Origin: Oceanisphaera litoralis
GTDB lineage: Bacteria > Pseudomonadota > Gammaproteobacteria > Enterobacterales > Aeromonadaceae
Assembly: GCF_016907015.1 (NCBI RefSeq)
Contig: NZ_JAFBBE010000006.1
Coordinates: forward strand, 109,842-173,841
Direction of reading: 5' to 3'
DNA length: 64,000 nt
The notes below the pieces were generated by a model. It saw only the letters and a list, made by a program, of their open reading frames with translations, made no database searches and had not been told where the DNA came from. Positions 53,276-61,631 of this stretch are shown in pieces. Each line of letters begins with the position of its first letter. Position 1 is the first letter of the stretch. A program made the translations under genes and the position numbers.

Positions 53276-55467
53276 TCATCAAGCCCCACAGTTCCAAGAT
53301 CCTGGTGGTCGACGACAAGGCGGAAAACCTCTATGCCATGGAGAGCCTGCTGAAAGACTGTGAGGTAGAGGTCTTTCTGGCGCAATCGGGCAATGCGGCG
53401 CTGTCGTTTACCCTGCATCACGACTTTGCCCTGATCCTGATGGATGTGCAGATGCCGGAAATGGACGGCTTCGAAACCGCCAGCCTGATCCGGCAGGATG
53501 AGGAAACCCGGCAGATCCCCATTATTTTCATGACGGCCCTGAATACCGACAGCCGGTATATCTTTCAGGGCTACCAGTCGGGTGCCGTCGATTACCTGAT
53601 CAAGCCGGTCGACAGCGATATTCTGCTCAGCAAGATCCGGGTTTTCCTGGCGCTGGACAGCTATCAACATGAACTGACGGCCATGAAACGGCAATATCAG
53701 CTGTTATTGAACTGTGCCGGTGAGGGCATACTGGGTGTCTCACCGTCGGGGCATATTCAGTTTGCCAATGCCGCCGGCGCCCGGATCCTCGGCTATACCG
53801 AGCAGCAGCTGCGGGGCTGCCACCTGCATCGACTGTTGTTCGGCGCACAGGAGCAGGAGCTGCCCCACTGGGAGCAGTCGACCATCTATATGGCCTATCA
53901 GGACGGTCAGCCCTATCGGGTGCACGATACCCGGCTCTGGAGCCGGGAGCAGCAGGCCATCCCCGCCGAGTACACCAGTGCCCCGCTGAAGGACGAGGCG
54001 GGCAGCTTTGTCGGCGGTGTCATCGTCTTCCAGGATATCAGCCTGCGCAAGCAGACCGAGCAAAAGCTGCTGGAGCTGGCCCAGTATGATCCCCTGACCG
54101 GCCTGGCCAACCGCGCCCTGTTTCACGACTTCCTCAACCTGTCGATTGCCCGGGCCCGGCGACGCAAGGGCAACATGGCGGTGCTGCTGCTGGATCTGGA
54201 TCATTTCAAGGATATCAACGATACCCTGGGCCATGATACCGGCGACAAACTGCTGCAGAGCGTGGCCCAGCGTATCCAGTACAGCCTGGTGACGCCGCAG
54301 ACCGAGGCGGCTCCCCTTGATGGTAATGCTCACCTGCTGAAAAGCGTCGCCCAACGTCTAAAAGACAACCTGAGACGCAGTGATCTGGTGGCCCGCCTGG
54401 GCGGAGACGAGTTTGCCATCGTGCTGGATGACATCAGCCAGCCCCAGGACGCCGCCGTGGTGGCCCAGAAGATCCTTGGCAGCCTGGCTCCCCCGCACCA
54501 GCTGGACAACTATCAGGTGTTTATCAGCCCCAGTATCGGCATCGCCACCTACCCGGCCTGCAGTGACGAAGCGGAAGAGCTGGTAAAGGCCGCCGATACC
54601 GCCCTTTACCAGGCCAAGGCACAGGGACGCAACAACTATCAGTTTTACGCCCCGGACATGCACAGAGCCGCCATGGAGCGGATACGGCTCGAGCAGGATC
54701 TGCGTCATGCTCTCCGTGTGAAAGAGCAGCAATTATCGCTGCACTACCAGCCCCAGGTTAATCTGACCACCGGGAACCTGGTCGGTATCGAGGTGCTGTT
54801 GCGCTGGCGACACCCTGAAATGGGCATGATCAACCCGGCCCGCTTTATTCCCCTGGCGGAACGCATGGGGATCATGAGCGAACTGGGTGAGTGGATATTC
54901 GATCAGGCCTGCGGGCAATTTCAACGCTGGTGCCAGGCCGGCCTGCTCGATGAAGGGGTCATGCTGGCGCTCAATATTTCCAGTCGGCAGCTGACACGCG
55001 ATGACAGCGTATCCACCATACAGGCAATACTGGCCAGACACGGCCTGCCCGAGCACAGTGTCAACCTGGAGCTGACCGAAAACACCCTGAAAGACGAGCT
55101 GGAAGTCATTACCCAAAGGCTTGAGCAGCTCAGGGCGTCGGGGATGCGCATCGCGCTGGACGACTTCGGTACCGGCTACTCTTCTTTCAATCAAATCCAT
55201 TGTCTGCCGATCGACAGCCTGAAGCTGGCCCAGCCCTTCGTCAACAAGATAGGACAGGACGCCAAGAATGATGCCGTGATCAAAACCATTATCAGCATGG
55301 CCCATACCCTGGGCTTTGACCTGATAGCCGAAGGGGTTGAAACCCGGGAGCAGGCGGCATTCCTCCAGGAACATGGCTGTGACTGTGTTCAGGGCTTTTT
55401 TATCCATCCTCCGCTCAGCGGCGCCATGATGACCAGGCTGCTGCAAAGCCGGCGGACAAATAAATGA
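53272..55467 (+). CDS. REC-PAS-GGDEF-EAL c-di-GMP signalling protein with internal duplication
   Basis: Protein of 731 residues. The receiver has LILMDVQMPEMDG, PAS follows to about 260. GGDEF has ARLGGDEFAIVL with an RxxD inhibitory site (RRSD) five residues before it. EAL is present as EVLLRW, with LNISSRQL, LELTEN, ALDDFGTGYSSF and AEGVET all in place, so both catalytic sites look usable. The GGDEF domain contains an insertion: LLQSVAQRIQ is echoed by LLKSVAQRLK about 32 residues later. Starts 4 bases inside the preceding kinase gene. Confidence 0.93.
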   Translation: MIIKPHSSKILVVDDKAENLYAMESLLKDCEVEVFLAQSGNAALSFTLHHDFALILMDVQMPEMDGFETASLIRQDEETRQIPIIFMTALNTDSRYIFQGYQSGAVDYLIKPVDSDILLSKIRVFLALDSYQHELTAMKRQYQLLLNCAGEGILGVSPSGHIQFANAAGARILGYTEQQLRGCHLHRLLFGAQEQELPHWEQSTIYMAYQDGQPYRVHDTRLWSREQQAIPAEYTSAPLKDEAGSFVGGVIVFQDISLRKQTEQKLLELAQYDPLTGLANRALFHDFLNLSIARARRRKGNMAVLLLDLDHFKDINDTLGHDTGDKLLQSVAQRIQYSLVTPQTEAAPLDGNAHLLKSVAQRLKDNLRRSDLVARLGGDEFAIVLDDISQPQDAAVVAQKILGSLAPPHQLDNYQVFISPSIGIATYPACSDEAEELVKAADTALYQAKAQGRNNYQFYAPDMHRAAMERIRLEQDLRHALRVKEQQLSLHYQPQVNLTTGNLVGIEVLLRWRHPEMGMINPARFIPLAERMGIMSELGEWIFDQACGQFQRWCQAGLLDEGVMLALNISSRQLTRDDSVSTIQAILARHGLPEHSVNLELTENTLKDELEVITQRLEQLRASGMRIALDDFGTGYSSFNQIHCLPIDSLKLAQPFVNKIGQDAKNDAVIKTIISMAHTLGFDLIAEGVETREQAAFLQEHGCDCVQGFFIHPPLSGAMMTRLLQSRRTNK

Positions 55468-56042
55468 ACCGCCCCTGTGATGCCGTGGTCATCGGTGGTT
55501 CAGCTGGAGCCATACAGGCCTTGCCGATACTACTAGAGCAACTGCCCGCCGATTTTGCCCTGCCGGTGATCGTGGTGCTGCATCGACGGGAAGGCGTTGT
55601 GGGTCATCTGGACACCTTCCTCGGCCGGCACTGTGCCCTGCCGGTGATCGAGGCCGAAGACAAACAATCGCTGCAGGGCGGTCATGTCTATCTGGCCCCT
55701 GCCGGATACCATCTGTTGCTGGAACAGCAGGGGCACTTCAGCCTGTCGGTCGATGCCAGGGTCAGCTATTCCCGCCCGTCGATTGATGTGCTGTTCGAGA
55801 GTGCCGCCGATGTCTATGCCGACCGGCTCGCCGGTATTATCCTGACCGGCGCCAATTCCGATGGCAGTGCCGGACTGGCCCGGCTGAAGGCGGCCGGCGG
55901 ACTGGCAGTGGTCCAGGATCCGGAGACGGCCCTGGCCGACGTTATGCCCAGGTCGGCGCTGAAGGCAACCCGGGTAGACCGGGTACTCGGCCTGCAGGAT
56001 ATCGCCCGCCTGCTGTCACGACTTGCCCCTGGCCAACCATGA
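55464..56042 (+). CDS. Stand-alone CheB-type methylesterase
   Basis: Catalytic CheB domain of 192 residues without the usual receiver. The triad is Ser in VIGGSAGAIQAL, His in VVLHRREG and Asp in LTGANSDGSAG. CheB removes methyl groups added by CheR. Its separation from a receiver, and the receivers in neighbouring proteins, suggest control by protein contact rather than by its own phosphorylation. Overlaps both neighbouring genes by 4 bases. Confidence 0.94.
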   Translation: MNRPCDAVVIGGSAGAIQALPILLEQLPADFALPVIVVLHRREGVVGHLDTFLGRHCALPVIEAEDKQSLQGGHVYLAPAGYHLLLEQQGHFSLSVDARVSYSRPSIDVLFESAADVYADRLAGIILTGANSDGSAGLARLKAAGGLAVVQDPETALADVMPRSALKATRVDRVLGLQDIARLLSRLAPGQP

Positions 56043-58288
56043 TCAATCTGCTTACCCCCATGACAACACCGGTATCGTGCCGGGCCGAGACAACCATGAT
56101 AAGAGAGCTTTCCATGCGCCATGAAATACAGCGCCCCGCCATACTGGTGGTCGATGACCGGATAGAAAACATCCGCTCCATGACCCGGATCCTGGAGGAC
56201 GTGGACGCAGACGTTCATTATGCGTTATCCGGCATGGAAGCCCTCGCCCTGCTGTTGCGTCATCGGTTTGCCCTGATCCTGCTGGATGTGATGATGCCGG
56301 AAATGGACGGCTTCGAAACCGCAGAGCTGATCCGCGGCCACCAGAGTAGCCAGCATATTCCCATCATCTTCGTGACCGCAGCCGACAAGGAAGACGCCTT
56401 TGAATTCAAGGGCTATAACGTGGGCGCCGTCGATTATCTGTTCAAGCCGGTGCAACCCCGGATACTGCTGAGCAAGGTGCGCTTCTTCCTCGAACTGTCC
56501 AAGCACAAGACACTGCTGGAGCACAGCCTGCTGGAGCTGAGGCAATTGCGCGGTCATCAGGAACTGTTGCTGAAATCCACGGCCGAGGGGATCCTCAGTC
56601 TGGATGTGCAGGGGCACATCACCTTCGCCAATCCGGCCGCCAGGCGACTGCTCGGCTATCAGCATAATGAACTGATCGGGCTCCATTTCGCACATATCCA
56701 GGGAATGGAAAAATCCCTATTGCCGTTCGAAAACAGCGAGCTGCATCTTGCCTGCCTGGCCAGACGCCGCCTGCAGGACGATCAGCGATGGTTTCATCGT
56801 CGTGACGGCGCGTGTTTTCCGGTCGAATTCACCGCCAGCCCGATCAATGATAAAGATTCCGATAGCCCGGGTATGGTGCTGGTGTTTCAGGATATCAGCG
56901 AGCGCAAACAGACCGAACAGAAGTTGACCTACCTGGCGCAGTACGATCCCCTGACCGGTCTGGCCAACCGCGGCATGTTCCTCAAGCTGCTCGCTCAGGC
57001 CTTTGCCCGCACCGATCGTCACCAGCACACCCTCGCCCTGCTGTTTCTGGATCTGGATCGCTTCAAGCAGGTGAACGATACCCTGGGTCATGAAGCCGGG
57101 GATCAGCTACTGCAGCAAGCCGCACTGCGGCTGCAGGATCGCATCCGCGACGGAGACACCATCAGCCGTCTGGGGGGAGACGAATTTACGGTGATCCTGG
57201 AAGAAATCGACCACTCCCATGGGCCGGCGATCGTGGCCCAGAAACTGATAGATGCCCTGGCCGAACCCTTCATGATCAAGGGGAATGAGGTCTTTATCGG
57301 CACCAGTATCGGCATTGCCCTCTATCCGGGCTCCGCCGATAACGCCCATGCCTTGCTGAAGTGTGCCGACATGGCCATGTATCAGGCCAAGGCCTGTGGG
57401 CGAAACAATTTCCAGTTTTTCACCAGTGAAATGCAACACAAGGTCACCCAGACCCTGGATCTGGAAAACCGGCTGCGCCATGCCCTGGATCGCAATGAAT
57501 TTTTCCTGACCTATCAGCCCCAGGTCGATATCGCCAGCGGCCGGATTATCGGCCTGGAGGCACTGCTGCGCTGGCAGCCGGAAGGGCAGCCCCTGGTGTT
57601 ACCGGGGCAATTTATCACCATTGCCGAGGAAACCGGGCTGATAGTGCCGATTGGCGAATGGGTGCTGCGCCAGGCCTGTCACCAGCTCCACCATTGGCAT
57701 CAATCCGGTCTGCTGTCCGAAGAGGTCTCCATGTCGGTCAACCTGTCGGTCCGACAGCTGGAGAACAAATCGCTGCTGAGTACCCTGGACAGCATACTGA
57801 AGGAAACCGGGCTCAAGCCGTCGCAACTGGAGCTGGAAATCACCGAAAGCGCGGTGATGAAAGATCCCGAGGTCGCCGTCGGCGTGCTGCGCAACATCAA
57901 TCAGCAGGGCATACAGGTCTCGCTGGACGATTTCGGCACCGGCTATTCATCGCTCAGTTATCTGAAAATGCTGCCGCTGGATGTGTTGAAAATCGATCGT
58001 TCATTCGTCAACGACATTGGTGGCGATCCCAGTCACGAAGCCATACTGCAGGCCATAGTGACGCTGTCGAAAAACCTCAACCTGAGGGTGGTGGCCGAGG
58101 GGGTGGAAACCGAGGCCCAGCTGACCTTTCTGCGCAAGCTGCACTGCCATTCCATTCAGGGCTACTTCATCAGCAAACCCAAGTCGGCCGAGCAGATTGA
58201 AGGGCTGCTCCGTACGGCCAGACACGGCTGCCTGCCGGGCCTGGAGCCACTGGCCGTGCCGTTCATCAGTGAGGTGTCGCAGGAATAA
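56039..58288 (+). CDS. REC-PAS-GGDEF-EAL c-di-GMP signalling protein
   Basis: Protein of 749 residues with the order of the gene two places upstream. REC has LILLDVMMPEMDG; PAS is near 180-300; GGDEF is intact as SRLGGDEFTVIL with RDGD as inhibitory site; EAL is GLEALLRW with LDDFGTGYSSLSYLK and AEGVETEAQ. Both domains should be catalytically competent. The ATG at 56039 couples to CheB; an internal start at MRHEIQRPAILVVDD (56114) would remove 25 residues with no domain. Last gene of the operon. Confidence 0.93.
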   Translation: MINLLTPMTTPVSCRAETTMIRELSMRHEIQRPAILVVDDRIENIRSMTRILEDVDADVHYALSGMEALALLLRHRFALILLDVMMPEMDGFETAELIRGHQSSQHIPIIFVTAADKEDAFEFKGYNVGAVDYLFKPVQPRILLSKVRFFLELSKHKTLLEHSLLELRQLRGHQELLLKSTAEGILSLDVQGHITFANPAARRLLGYQHNELIGLHFAHIQGMEKSLLPFENSELHLACLARRRLQDDQRWFHRRDGACFPVEFTASPINDKDSDSPGMVLVFQDISERKQTEQKLTYLAQYDPLTGLANRGMFLKLLAQAFARTDRHQHTLALLFLDLDRFKQVNDTLGHEAGDQLLQQAALRLQDRIRDGDTISRLGGDEFTVILEEIDHSHGPAIVAQKLIDALAEPFMIKGNEVFIGTSIGIALYPGSADNAHALLKCADMAMYQAKACGRNNFQFFTSEMQHKVTQTLDLENRLRHALDRNEFFLTYQPQVDIASGRIIGLEALLRWQPEGQPLVLPGQFITIAEETGLIVPIGEWVLRQACHQLHHWHQSGLLSEEVSMSVNLSVRQLENKSLLSTLDSILKETGLKPSQLELEITESAVMKDPEVAVGVLRNINQQGIQVSLDDFGTGYSSLSYLKMLPLDVLKIDRSFVNDIGGDPSHEAILQAIVTLSKNLNLRVVAEGVETEAQLTFLRKLHCHSIQGYFISKPKSAEQIEGLLRTARHGCLPGLEPLAVPFISEVSQE

Positions 58289-58312
58289 CACAAGAGCCCA
58301 GCAGTTGCGAAA

Positions 58313-58900
58313 TCAGGGCTGTGGCTCGGGGGTCGGCTCGACGGGACGGGCTTCCAGCCAGGCTCTGGCCGCCCGTGGCCAATCACCGTCTTGCTGCCAA
58401 TGGCTCATGATCCGTTCGAGATCCTCCGCTTGCCAGCGCAGCGCTGCCAGTATCGAAAAGGCCTCCGGCGCCTCCTGTTCCAGGCTGCGCCGCACCAGGG
58501 TATGGGGCCGGTCCCCGGCCGGCCACCGCCCGGCTTCGCTCGCAAGCATGCCGTCCCTGGGACCCAGATCGTGCAGCCGATCGAAAAAGCGTTCCACAAA
58601 GGGTGCCGATGCCTCGGGCAGCCACACCGACAGGCTGGCGTCGGCCTTGCCGGCCCACAGCCGCTGCCAGATTTGCCCCAGCGGGGCTGCTTCTATGATC
58701 ACGGTAAACCCCTGCTGTTCCAGTACGGCCCCGGCCAGATGGTTTCGTGCCAGCTCGGCGGGCTCGGCACCGCTCAGCAGGCGGATCTCTCGCGACCTCG
58801 AGTCGGTGCAGGCCGCCAGCATCAGGCTCAACATCACACCCAGCACCACTCCCAGCATCACACCCCGCATCAATAGGGCCGCTTTGGCTGCTGCTCTCAT
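58313..58900 (-). CDS. Lipoprotein with shortened glycine-betaine-binding (OpuAC-like) domain
   Basis: Predicted lipoprotein of 195 residues, lipobox LMLAAC. The mature part begins REIRLLSGAEPAELARNHLA, and QIWQRLWAGKADASLSVWLP matches the OpuAC/ProX substrate-binding fold; the end ILAALRWQAEDLERIMSHWQ resembles the ProX C-terminal region. The middle lobe is missing, as the family usually has about 270-300 residues. No ABC transporter is adjacent. It converges on the signalling operon, 24 bases from the last stop. Function unclear. Confidence 0.75.
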   Translation of the reverse strand: MRAAAKAALLMRGVMLGVVLGVMLSLMLAACTDSRSREIRLLSGAEPAELARNHLAGAVLEQQGFTVIIEAAPLGQIWQRLWAGKADASLSVWLPEASAPFVERFFDRLHDLGPRDGMLASEAGRWPAGDRPHTLVRRSLEQEAPEAFSILAALRWQAEDLERIMSHWQQDGDWPRAARAWLEARPVEPTPEPQP

Positions 58901-59211
58901 CGATTATCCCCATGAAAAAAGGCAAGAGTGCCAGAAAATGTCGCCGAAATCATGCCTGCTGCCTCGCCGTATCCGAGCCGGCTTCACTGCCCATCCGGTG
59001 ATAAAATCGTCATTTAAACCGGGGCTTATGCCGAGCAGAGTCCCGGAAAGTCGTTCAAAAAACGGCCGCGCACCGCCGGATTATTTTTCGCGCAGCCGGC
59101 TGCTTTTTCAGCGATGTGTGATACCGTGCGCGCACCTTATCCTGCAGCCAGATTCCGATCTGGACTCGTTTAGGTAAAACATTGTTTTTATTATATTAAA
59201 TGGATTTCCAG
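58901..59211. other. Divergent intergenic region between two lipoprotein genes
   Basis: No gene recognised. The last 40 bases before the plus-strand lipoprotein are AT-rich (TTGTTTTTATTATATTAAA) and probably hold its promoter. Confidence 0.4.
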
Positions 59212-59937
59212 ATGCGTCTTTACCCCCTATTGAAAGTGGCCGCACTCACCCTGCTGCTGAGCGGTTGTGTTGCCCCCCTGCTGGCCATGGGCCAGGGCCA
59301 GTTGATGTGGGCCCTGCTCAAGCCCATGGTCGGGCTGGATCCCAACAGCACCAAGCTGTTGGAACAACCCCTGATCAAGACCCGCATGACCGGCCTGCTC
59401 GGCCCCAACTACGACACCACGGTCAAGCTACTGAGCACCGCCACCGAGCTGCAACAGGAAGGCCCGCTGTTTTATCTGGCTTCTCGTTACGATCCGCAAC
59501 AGGGAGCAGAACGCGCCAGCCTGGTATGGAACTCTCAAACCAACCAGATGGCGGCATTGCTCAATAACGGCGAGCAAACCAGGGTCTTTACCGAGTCTCA
59601 TACCGGCAAGGCCGCGGTATGGCCTCAGGCCATGCAGGACTGGCTGAGCCAGCCGGCGGCCCCGTCGGCATTGACCACCTCCCTCGCCGAGCCGGCACCG
59701 ACCTCGGCACAGGCCGGGCAGGAGCAACTGCACGACGATTTGAAAGCGGCGCAGCAGCAGTTAAAGGCCGCCGAAGCCAAGCTTAAGGCACTGGAAGCCG
59801 GGCAGGTGCCGGCAGCAACGTCAACCGCCGCCACTGCCGCGCCGCAGGCCGGCACCAAGGTCAAGGCCAAGGCCGCCCCCGACAAGCTGAGTGGCGAACA
59901 GGCCGAAGCCGCCATGGAAGCCCTGCTGAGCCAGTAA
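59212..59937 (+). CDS. Putative lipoprotein with coiled-coil C-terminal part
   Basis: Protein of about 241 residues with signal peptide and lipobox LLLSGC. The N-terminal globular part of about 130 residues has no family I recognise. The C-terminal part is Ala/Gln/Lys-rich with a heptad-like stretch LHDDLKAAQQQLKAAEAKLK, suggesting a coiled coil, and ends with a conserved-looking SGEQAEAAMEALL. The ATG at 59212 has GGA 7 bases upstream; the ATG at 59200 lacks a site. Outer or inner membrane anchoring is not decided by the residue after Cys (Val). Confidence 0.75.
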   Translation: MRLYPLLKVAALTLLLSGCVAPLLAMGQGQLMWALLKPMVGLDPNSTKLLEQPLIKTRMTGLLGPNYDTTVKLLSTATELQQEGPLFYLASRYDPQQGAERASLVWNSQTNQMAALLNNGEQTRVFTESHTGKAAVWPQAMQDWLSQPAAPSALTTSLAEPAPTSAQAGQEQLHDDLKAAQQQLKAAEAKLKALEAGQVPAATSTAATAAPQAGTKVKAKAAPDKLSGEQAEAAMEALLSQ

Positions 59938-59958
59938 CGGCATCGCGATAAAAACAAC

Positions 59959-59986
59959 AAGGGCGCGGAACGCCGCGCCCTTTTTT
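59959..59986 (+). terminator. Rho-independent terminator after the lipoprotein gene
   Basis: AAGGGCGCGG/CCGCGCCC stem with AACG loop and TTTTTT on the plus strand, midway between two converging genes; the A run on the other side is short. Confidence 0.88.
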
Positions 59987-60004
59987 GTGCCCGCCAGCCG
60001 GTGC

Positions 60005-61453
60005 CTAGCCGGTCAGGTTGCCCAGGTTGACGTATTTGGTTTCGAGAAACTCATCCAGCCCGATATGGGAACCTTCGCGGCCCAGCCCCGACTCCTTGAC
60101 GCCACCGAAGGGCGCGACCTCGTTGGAAATTATCCCCTCGTTCACCCCCACCATGCCCGACTCCAGCGCCTCCGAGACCCGGAATACCCGGTTCAGATCC
60201 CGGGTATAGAAGTAGGCGGCCAGACCGAAAGGCGTGGCATTGGCCCGCTTGATGACCTCTTCCTCGTCGTGAAAACGGAAACAGGCGGCCACTGGGCCGA
60301 AGGTTTCTTCCTCGGCCAGCAGCATGTCTTCACTGGCGTCGGCAATCACGGTCGGCTGATAGAAGGTGCCGCCCAGCTTGTGTGGCTGGCCTCCACAGAC
60401 CAGCCGGCCCCCTTTGGCGAGGGCGTCGCTGACGTGCTGTTCCACCTTTTTCAGTGCCGCCCGATTAATCAAGGGCCCCTGCTGGGCGTTCGGGGTCAGC
60501 CCCTCGGCCACCTTCAGGGCGCCGGCGGCATCGGCCAGCTTCTGCACGAAGGCGTCGTAGATGCCGTCCTGAACAAAGAAGCGGTTGACGCAGACACAGG
60601 TCTGGCCGGTGTTGCGAAACTTGGAGGCCATGGCCCCGGCCACGGCGGCGTCCAGATCCGCATCGTCGAACACGATGAAGGGCGCATTGCCACCCAGCTC
60701 CAGCGACAGCTTCTTCACTGTGGCGGCGGCCTGGTGCATCAGTTGCTTGCCGATGTTGGTCGAGCCGGTAAAGGACAACTTGCGTACCACGGAACTGCGC
60801 ATCAGCGCATCACCGATGGCCCCGGCATCGCCGGACACCAGATTGAGCACCCCCGGTGGCATGCCCGCCCGTTCGGCCAGCACCGCCAGCGCATTGGCAC
60901 ACAGCGGGGTTTCGCTCGATGCCTTGACCACGGCGGTACAACCGGCGGCAATGGCCGGACCCAGCTTGCGGGTCAGCATGGCGATGGGGAAGTTCCAGGG
61001 CGTGATCGCCGCCACCACTCCCACCGGCTGTTTGATGACCCAGAGACGGTTTTCGGCCTTGGGGCTGGGAATGGTCTCGCCGTAGGCCCGCTTGGCCTCT
61101 TCGGCAAACCATTCGAGAAAGCTGGCGGCGTAGGCCACTTCGCCTTTGGCTTCGGCCAGGGGTTTGCCCTGCTCCAGCACCATCAAGGTGGCCAATTCGT
61201 CCTGATGCGCCATCATCAGCTCGAACCAGCGGCGCAATACCGCCCCCCGCTCCCTGGCCGTGGTGTGGCGCCAGCCCTCGAAGGCCTGCTCGGCCGCGGC
61301 AATGGCGGCCTGTGTCTCTTCGCTGCCACATTTCGTCACCTTCGCCAGCAGTTCGCCGCTGGCGGGGTTGTAAACCTCATACTGGCCGGCGCCATTACGC
61401 CACTGACCATCGCAGTACCAGCCGGTTTGCCACAGAGAATTTGAACTGTCCAC
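60005..61453 (-). CDS. gabD: Succinate-semialdehyde dehydrogenase, NAD(P)+
   Basis: Aldehyde dehydrogenase of 482 residues, exactly the E. coli GabD length; oxidises succinate semialdehyde from GABA breakdown to succinate. Motifs are ITPWNFPIAMLTRKLGPA, the catalytic Glu in LSLELGGNAPFIVFDDADL, and catalytic Cys in NTGQTCVCVNRF, followed by GFGGVKESG-like VAPFGGVKESGLGREGS. The start is GTG at 61453 with GGGAG 6 bases upstream; the open frame continues upstream but without family similarity. The substrate is inferred from similarity only. Confidence 0.88.
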   Translation of the reverse strand: MDSSNSLWQTGWYCDGQWRNGAGQYEVYNPASGELLAKVTKCGSEETQAAIAAAEQAFEGWRHTTARERGAVLRRWFELMMAHQDELATLMVLEQGKPLAEAKGEVAYAASFLEWFAEEAKRAYGETIPSPKAENRLWVIKQPVGVVAAITPWNFPIAMLTRKLGPAIAAGCTAVVKASSETPLCANALAVLAERAGMPPGVLNLVSGDAGAIGDALMRSSVVRKLSFTGSTNIGKQLMHQAAATVKKLSLELGGNAPFIVFDDADLDAAVAGAMASKFRNTGQTCVCVNRFFVQDGIYDAFVQKLADAAGALKVAEGLTPNAQQGPLINRAALKKVEQHVSDALAKGGRLVCGGQPHKLGGTFYQPTVIADASEDMLLAEEETFGPVAACFRFHDEEEVIKRANATPFGLAAYFYTRDLNRVFRVSEALESGMVGVNEGIISNEVAPFGGVKESGLGREGSHIGLDEFLETKYVNLGNLTG

Positions 61454-61582
61454 AGGCGTCTCCCTAACAGGTGAATTGGCGGATGTGCTCGCCGTTATCA
61501 AAACGTTATCGATTACCGAGTATAGGTGCAACCGGGATCTGAAAATGGAGACAGTCATCCCGGCATACGGGAGCCTGAACCG

Positions 61583-61608
61583 AAAAGGCCGGGCTAAGCC
61601 CGGCCTTT
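61583..61608 (-). terminator. Rho-independent terminator of the symporter gene
   Basis: AAAGGCCGGGC/GCCCGGCCTTT with a TTA loop, followed by TTTC on the minus strand, about 25 bases past the symporter stop. Confidence 0.87.
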
Positions 61609-61631
61609 GCAGCAACAGTGTTTCGGATAAC

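Noticed and set aside
54770..54800. Inactive EAL domain because the motif reads EVL
   Set aside because: EVL is an accepted variant, and the other catalytic residues (N, E, DD, K, E, Q) are present.
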